Position numbers and translations under genes: made by a program. From positions 1 through 7,499 of the forward strand of contig CAYZRS010000117.1 in assembly GCA_964480915.1 (NCBI GenBank): DNA of 7,499 nucleotides, in the 5' to 3' direction. This DNA comes from CAWGCE01 sp964480915 (GTDB lineage: Bacteria > Planctomycetota > Planctomycetia > Pirellulales > Pirellulaceae). A model generated the notes under the pieces. That model was not told the origin of the DNA and made no database searches. It worked only from the letters and a program-made list of their open reading frames with translations. Below are positions 5,624 to 7,499 of the stretch, in pieces; the first letter of the stretch is position 1; the number at the start of each line of letters is the position of its first letter.

Positions 5624-7171
5624 ATGAACATGAACGAACGATTCCAGGTTGGTCGACGGCAACGTCTCTTCGCACTGGGAGTCTTGCTGTCCTTTGTTTT
5701 CTTGGTGCCGAGCGATGGCACGGCCCAGTCGATGGCCGAGACGTTGGCCGAAACGTTGGATGAAAAACAGGGGTCGACCAAGCAACATGCGTTGCAGATT
5801 GAACGCCTGTTGGATCGGTACTTTGACTATGGACAACTCAACGGCACCGTCTTGGTCGTTGAAGCAGGGGAGACGATTTTTCGGCAAGGGTTCGGCATGG
5901 CCAATAGGGAATGGGACATTCCAAACGGCCCCGACACGAAGTATCGAATTGGGTCCGTCACAAAACAATTCACGGCGGCTTTGGTGTTGCAGCTCGTGGA
6001 GCAAGGGGAGATCGAGCTGACTGCGCCGATCACCAGGTATTTGACCGACTACCGCAAAGAGACAGGCGATAAAGTCACCGTCCACCAACTGCTTTGTCAT
6101 ACGTCAGGTGTTCCGAGTTACACAACGCCCGAGTTTTTTGAGAAACACAGTCGCGAATCGTACGAGCTCACTGAATTCGTCCAAAGATTCGCAAGTGGAG
6201 ATTTAGAGTTTGAACCGGGTTCCGAGTATGCATACAGCAATTCGGGATACCACTTGCTGGGTGCCATCATCGAAAAAGTTACGGGGCAGACTTACGCCGA
6301 AGTACTTCGTGAAAACATCCTAAAACCGGTCGGAATGTCAGATTCAGGTTTTGATGTTACCGCCGCGATTCTCAAGAAGCGCGCCCAAGGATATTCCACG
6401 TCGTCCGGCGGCTACCGCAATGCAGAATATCTGGACATGGGCATTCCTTATTCCGCTGGCTCGATGTACTCCACCGTTGATGACCTGCGCAAATGGGTAA
6501 CAGCGCTACGCACCGATCAGGTATTGTCGGCTGAGAGTAAGCAGCGGATGTACTCGCCGAATCTTCGCAATTACGGTTATGGCGTCGACATCAGCGAACG
6601 CGAAACTGGCGAGGATGGAGAGACGACAACAGTGATTTCTCACGGTGGCGGAATCAACGGCTTTCATTGCTTGTTGTCTAATGCCGTCGAACAAGACCAC
6701 GTAGTTGTGATCCTCGACAACGTCGAGCAGGGTGGCTACCACGAAGATATTACCAATGCCATCTTCGATATTCTCAATGACCGACCGTTTCAAGGCGCCA
6801 GGAAGTCCATTGCTGACGAGCTCTATCGAATGGTCAAGGAAGGGGGCGCGGCGATGGTCGCAAAGTATCGCGCACTTAAGAACGACCAGTCAGACACGTA
6901 CGACTTTGATAGCGAAGAGGCTCTGAATCGACTCGGCTATCAGTTGCTCGGCAATGACAAAGTCGAAGATGCGATCGTGATTTTTAAGTTGAATGTGGAG
7001 TTGTTCCCAAACGCGTTCAACGCCTATGACAGCTTGGGAGAAGCCTATCTCAAGAATCATCAGAGGGAATTGGCGTTGGCCAGTTATCGAAAGTCGGTCG
7101 AACTCAATCCGGAAAGTCAGTCCGGCATCATGGCGATTCAGGAGCTTGAGAGTTCCGAGTCACCAAGATAG
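5624..7171 (+). CDS. Exported beta-lactamase-fold serine hydrolase with C-terminal TPR
   Basis: A 515-residue serine hydrolase of the class C beta-lactamase/penicillin-binding-protein-like family (Pfam Beta-lactamase). An N-terminal signal peptide is visible: basic RRQR (11-14), hydrophobic core about 15-29, and likely cleavage after GTA (32-34). This places the enzyme in the periplasm or outside the cell. The catalytic SxxK is S111-VTK, the second motif YSN is 204-206, and the third is H340-G341-G342 in ISHGGG. The catalytic domain ends near 385. The tail (about 395-510) contains a helical linker and a region with TPR-like spacing (about 434-500, including AYDSLGEAYLKN and ALASYRKSVELNP). 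Such tails are common in environmental members, which are usually esterases, D-amino-acid peptidases or amidases of unknown substrate rather than resistance enzymes. Two ATGs lie close together (5624 and 5630) and either could be used. It follows the 118-residue gene by 33 bases. The substrate is unknown, but family and topology are well supported. Confidence 0.92.
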   Translation: MNMNERFQVGRRQRLFALGVLLSFVFLVPSDGTAQSMAETLAETLDEKQGSTKQHALQIERLLDRYFDYGQLNGTVLVVEAGETIFRQGFGMANREWDIPNGPDTKYRIGSVTKQFTAALVLQLVEQGEIELTAPITRYLTDYRKETGDKVTVHQLLCHTSGVPSYTTPEFFEKHSRESYELTEFVQRFASGDLEFEPGSEYAYSNSGYHLLGAIIEKVTGQTYAEVLRENILKPVGMSDSGFDVTAAILKKRAQGYSTSSGGYRNAEYLDMGIPYSAGSMYSTVDDLRKWVTALRTDQVLSAESKQRMYSPNLRNYGYGVDISERETGEDGETTTVISHGGGINGFHCLLSNAVEQDHVVVILDNVEQGGYHEDITNAIFDILNDRPFQGARKSIADELYRMVKEGGAAMVAKYRALKNDQSDTYDFDSEEALNRLGYQLLGNDKVEDAIVIFKLNVELFPNAFNAYDSLGEAYLKNHQRELALASYRKSVELNPESQSGIMAIQELESSESPR

Positions 7172-7194
7172 GATCACCGCGTGTGAAAAAACTT

Positions 7195-7223
7195 CCACCC
7201 ACCCCGGGACCGGGGTGGGGTGG
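7195..7223 (-). terminator. G+C-rich hairpin with T6 tract on the minus strand
   Basis: CCCACCCCGG (7198-7207) and CCGGGGTGGG (7210-7219) pair perfectly. With a single-base bulge the stem extends to 7195 and 7223. Read on the minus strand the stem is followed by AAG and then six T (complement of A6 at 7186-7191), the layout of an intrinsic terminator for a convergent transcript from the right. On the plus strand no T run follows, so it is a weak terminator for the serine hydrolase gene, whose stop lies 23 bases before the stem. Confidence 0.5.
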
Positions 7224-7386
7224 CCACGGATTGCCAAACGACCCTTTGGGAGAGGCGTCATCAAACGTGTGGCGTGGCCAGGAAGCCCAGCGAGCCAACG
7301 AGCTCTTGCTGTATGAGGTACAGGCGAATCGCTGCTCAGAATCCGCCATCGAATTGAAACAAGTTGGCTGGCGTGTTGCCGCTTCC
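7224..7386. other. Intergenic stretch with no supported gene
   Basis: I see no convincing gene here. At its left edge, 7222-7233 reads GGCCACGGATTG, identical to the first 12 bases of the phased heptamer arm at 4426-4437, but no second or third heptamer follows. Minus-strand open frames covering this DNA are Arg/Ser-rich and resemble nothing I know. Confidence 0.4.
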
Positions 7387-7447
7387 TCATGTCTGCAGCT
7401 GCGTGAGCCGGTAGTCGCTCGCTTCCCGGTTGGCTGCCGCTTCCTCA
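7378..7447 (+). repeat. Short direct repeat GCCGCTTCCTCA
   Basis: The 12-mer GCCGCTTCCTCA occurs at 7378-7389 and 7436-7447, and each copy is preceded within about 15 bases by TTGGCTG (7364-7370 and 7430-7436). The pair looks like a partly degraded duplication of about 60 bases near the window edge. The left copy contains the stop codon of the possible minus-strand gene tail. Confidence 0.45.
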
Positions 7448-7499
7448 AGAACAAAGATCAAAATTCTCTTGGGCCGTTCTGGCAGCTGAACAACCGGCT
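7387..7499 (-). CDS. Possible 3' end of a convergent gene running off the right edge
   Basis: The minus-strand frame is open from the window edge to a TGA at 7387-7389 and encodes 36 residues. It contains RPKRILIFVLEEAAANREA and ends DYRLTQLQT, a plausible amphipathic helical tail. There is no start in the window and I recognise no family. Support comes from the minus-strand terminator-like hairpin about 165 bases further along (7195-7223) and from convergent orientation. The short length means chance cannot be excluded. Confidence 0.22.
   Translation of the reverse strand, partial: PVVQLPERPKRILIFVLEEAAANREASDYRLTQLQT

Noticed and set aside
5624..7171. Calling the serine hydrolase an AmpC antibiotic-resistance enzyme
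   Set aside because: The SxxK/YxN/HxG motifs define the broad family only. The TPR tail and environmental-type context point to an esterase or peptidase-like role, and the third motif is HGG rather than the KTG of AmpC.
7128..7454. 108-codon minus-strand open frame overlapping the end of the serine hydrolase gene
   Set aside because: It overlaps the hydrolase gene by 44 bases, is Arg/Ser-rich, crosses the terminator hairpin and resembles nothing known. The edge frame ending at 7387 is more plausible.

Overview
The window (7,499 bases, about 55-58% G+C by eye) looks like chromosomal DNA of a planctomycete, probably a Pirellulales/Rhodopirellula-type bacterium. This is inferred from protein style and gene structure: weak or absent Shine-Dalgarno sites, an exported serine hydrolase with a TPR tail, a short acidic/proline-rich conserved hypothetical, and roomy intergenic DNA with degenerate repeats. 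No marker gene is present, so the taxonomy is tentative.

Left part (1-4271), a likely biosynthetic locus. On the minus strand lies a 372-residue adenylate-forming enzyme of the phenylacetate-CoA-ligase type, without the usual C-terminal subdomain. Divergent from it, across a 146-base gap, two plus-strand genes sit 47 bases apart and probably form an operon: a membrane-anchored family 2/21-like glycosyltransferase and a B12-binding-domain radical SAM enzyme. Together they could activate a carboxylate, transfer a sugar to a membrane lipid, and then modify a carbon skeleton by radical chemistry. The pairing recalls HpnI-HpnJ of hopanoid side-chain synthesis, but the radical SAM protein does not look like an HpnJ orthologue, so the product is unknown.

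Middle part (4272-5233), about 960 bases with no convincing gene. It holds a 12-bp tandem duplication with a perfect 8-bp hairpin, a 30-bp imperfect inverted repeat built from helically phased ATCYGYG heptamers, and a tandem array with a 214-bp unit interrupted by exactly 100 Ns. The 55 bases on each side of the N run are identical. This is what a k=55 de Bruijn assembly leaves at a collapsed tandem repeat, so the gap is probably an assembly artefact and the true copy number (at least two) is unknown.

Right part (5234-7499). A small two-part conserved-hypothetical-type protein is followed after 33 bases by an exported beta-lactamase-fold serine hydrolase with C-terminal TPR. Beyond it lies a G+C-rich hairpin that, read on the minus strand, is followed by six T residues. 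This suggests a convergent gene from the right, and an open minus-strand frame running off the edge could be its last 36 codons. A relative of the phased heptamer family also occurs near the left edge (21-50), and a 12-base match to it lies at 7222-7233.
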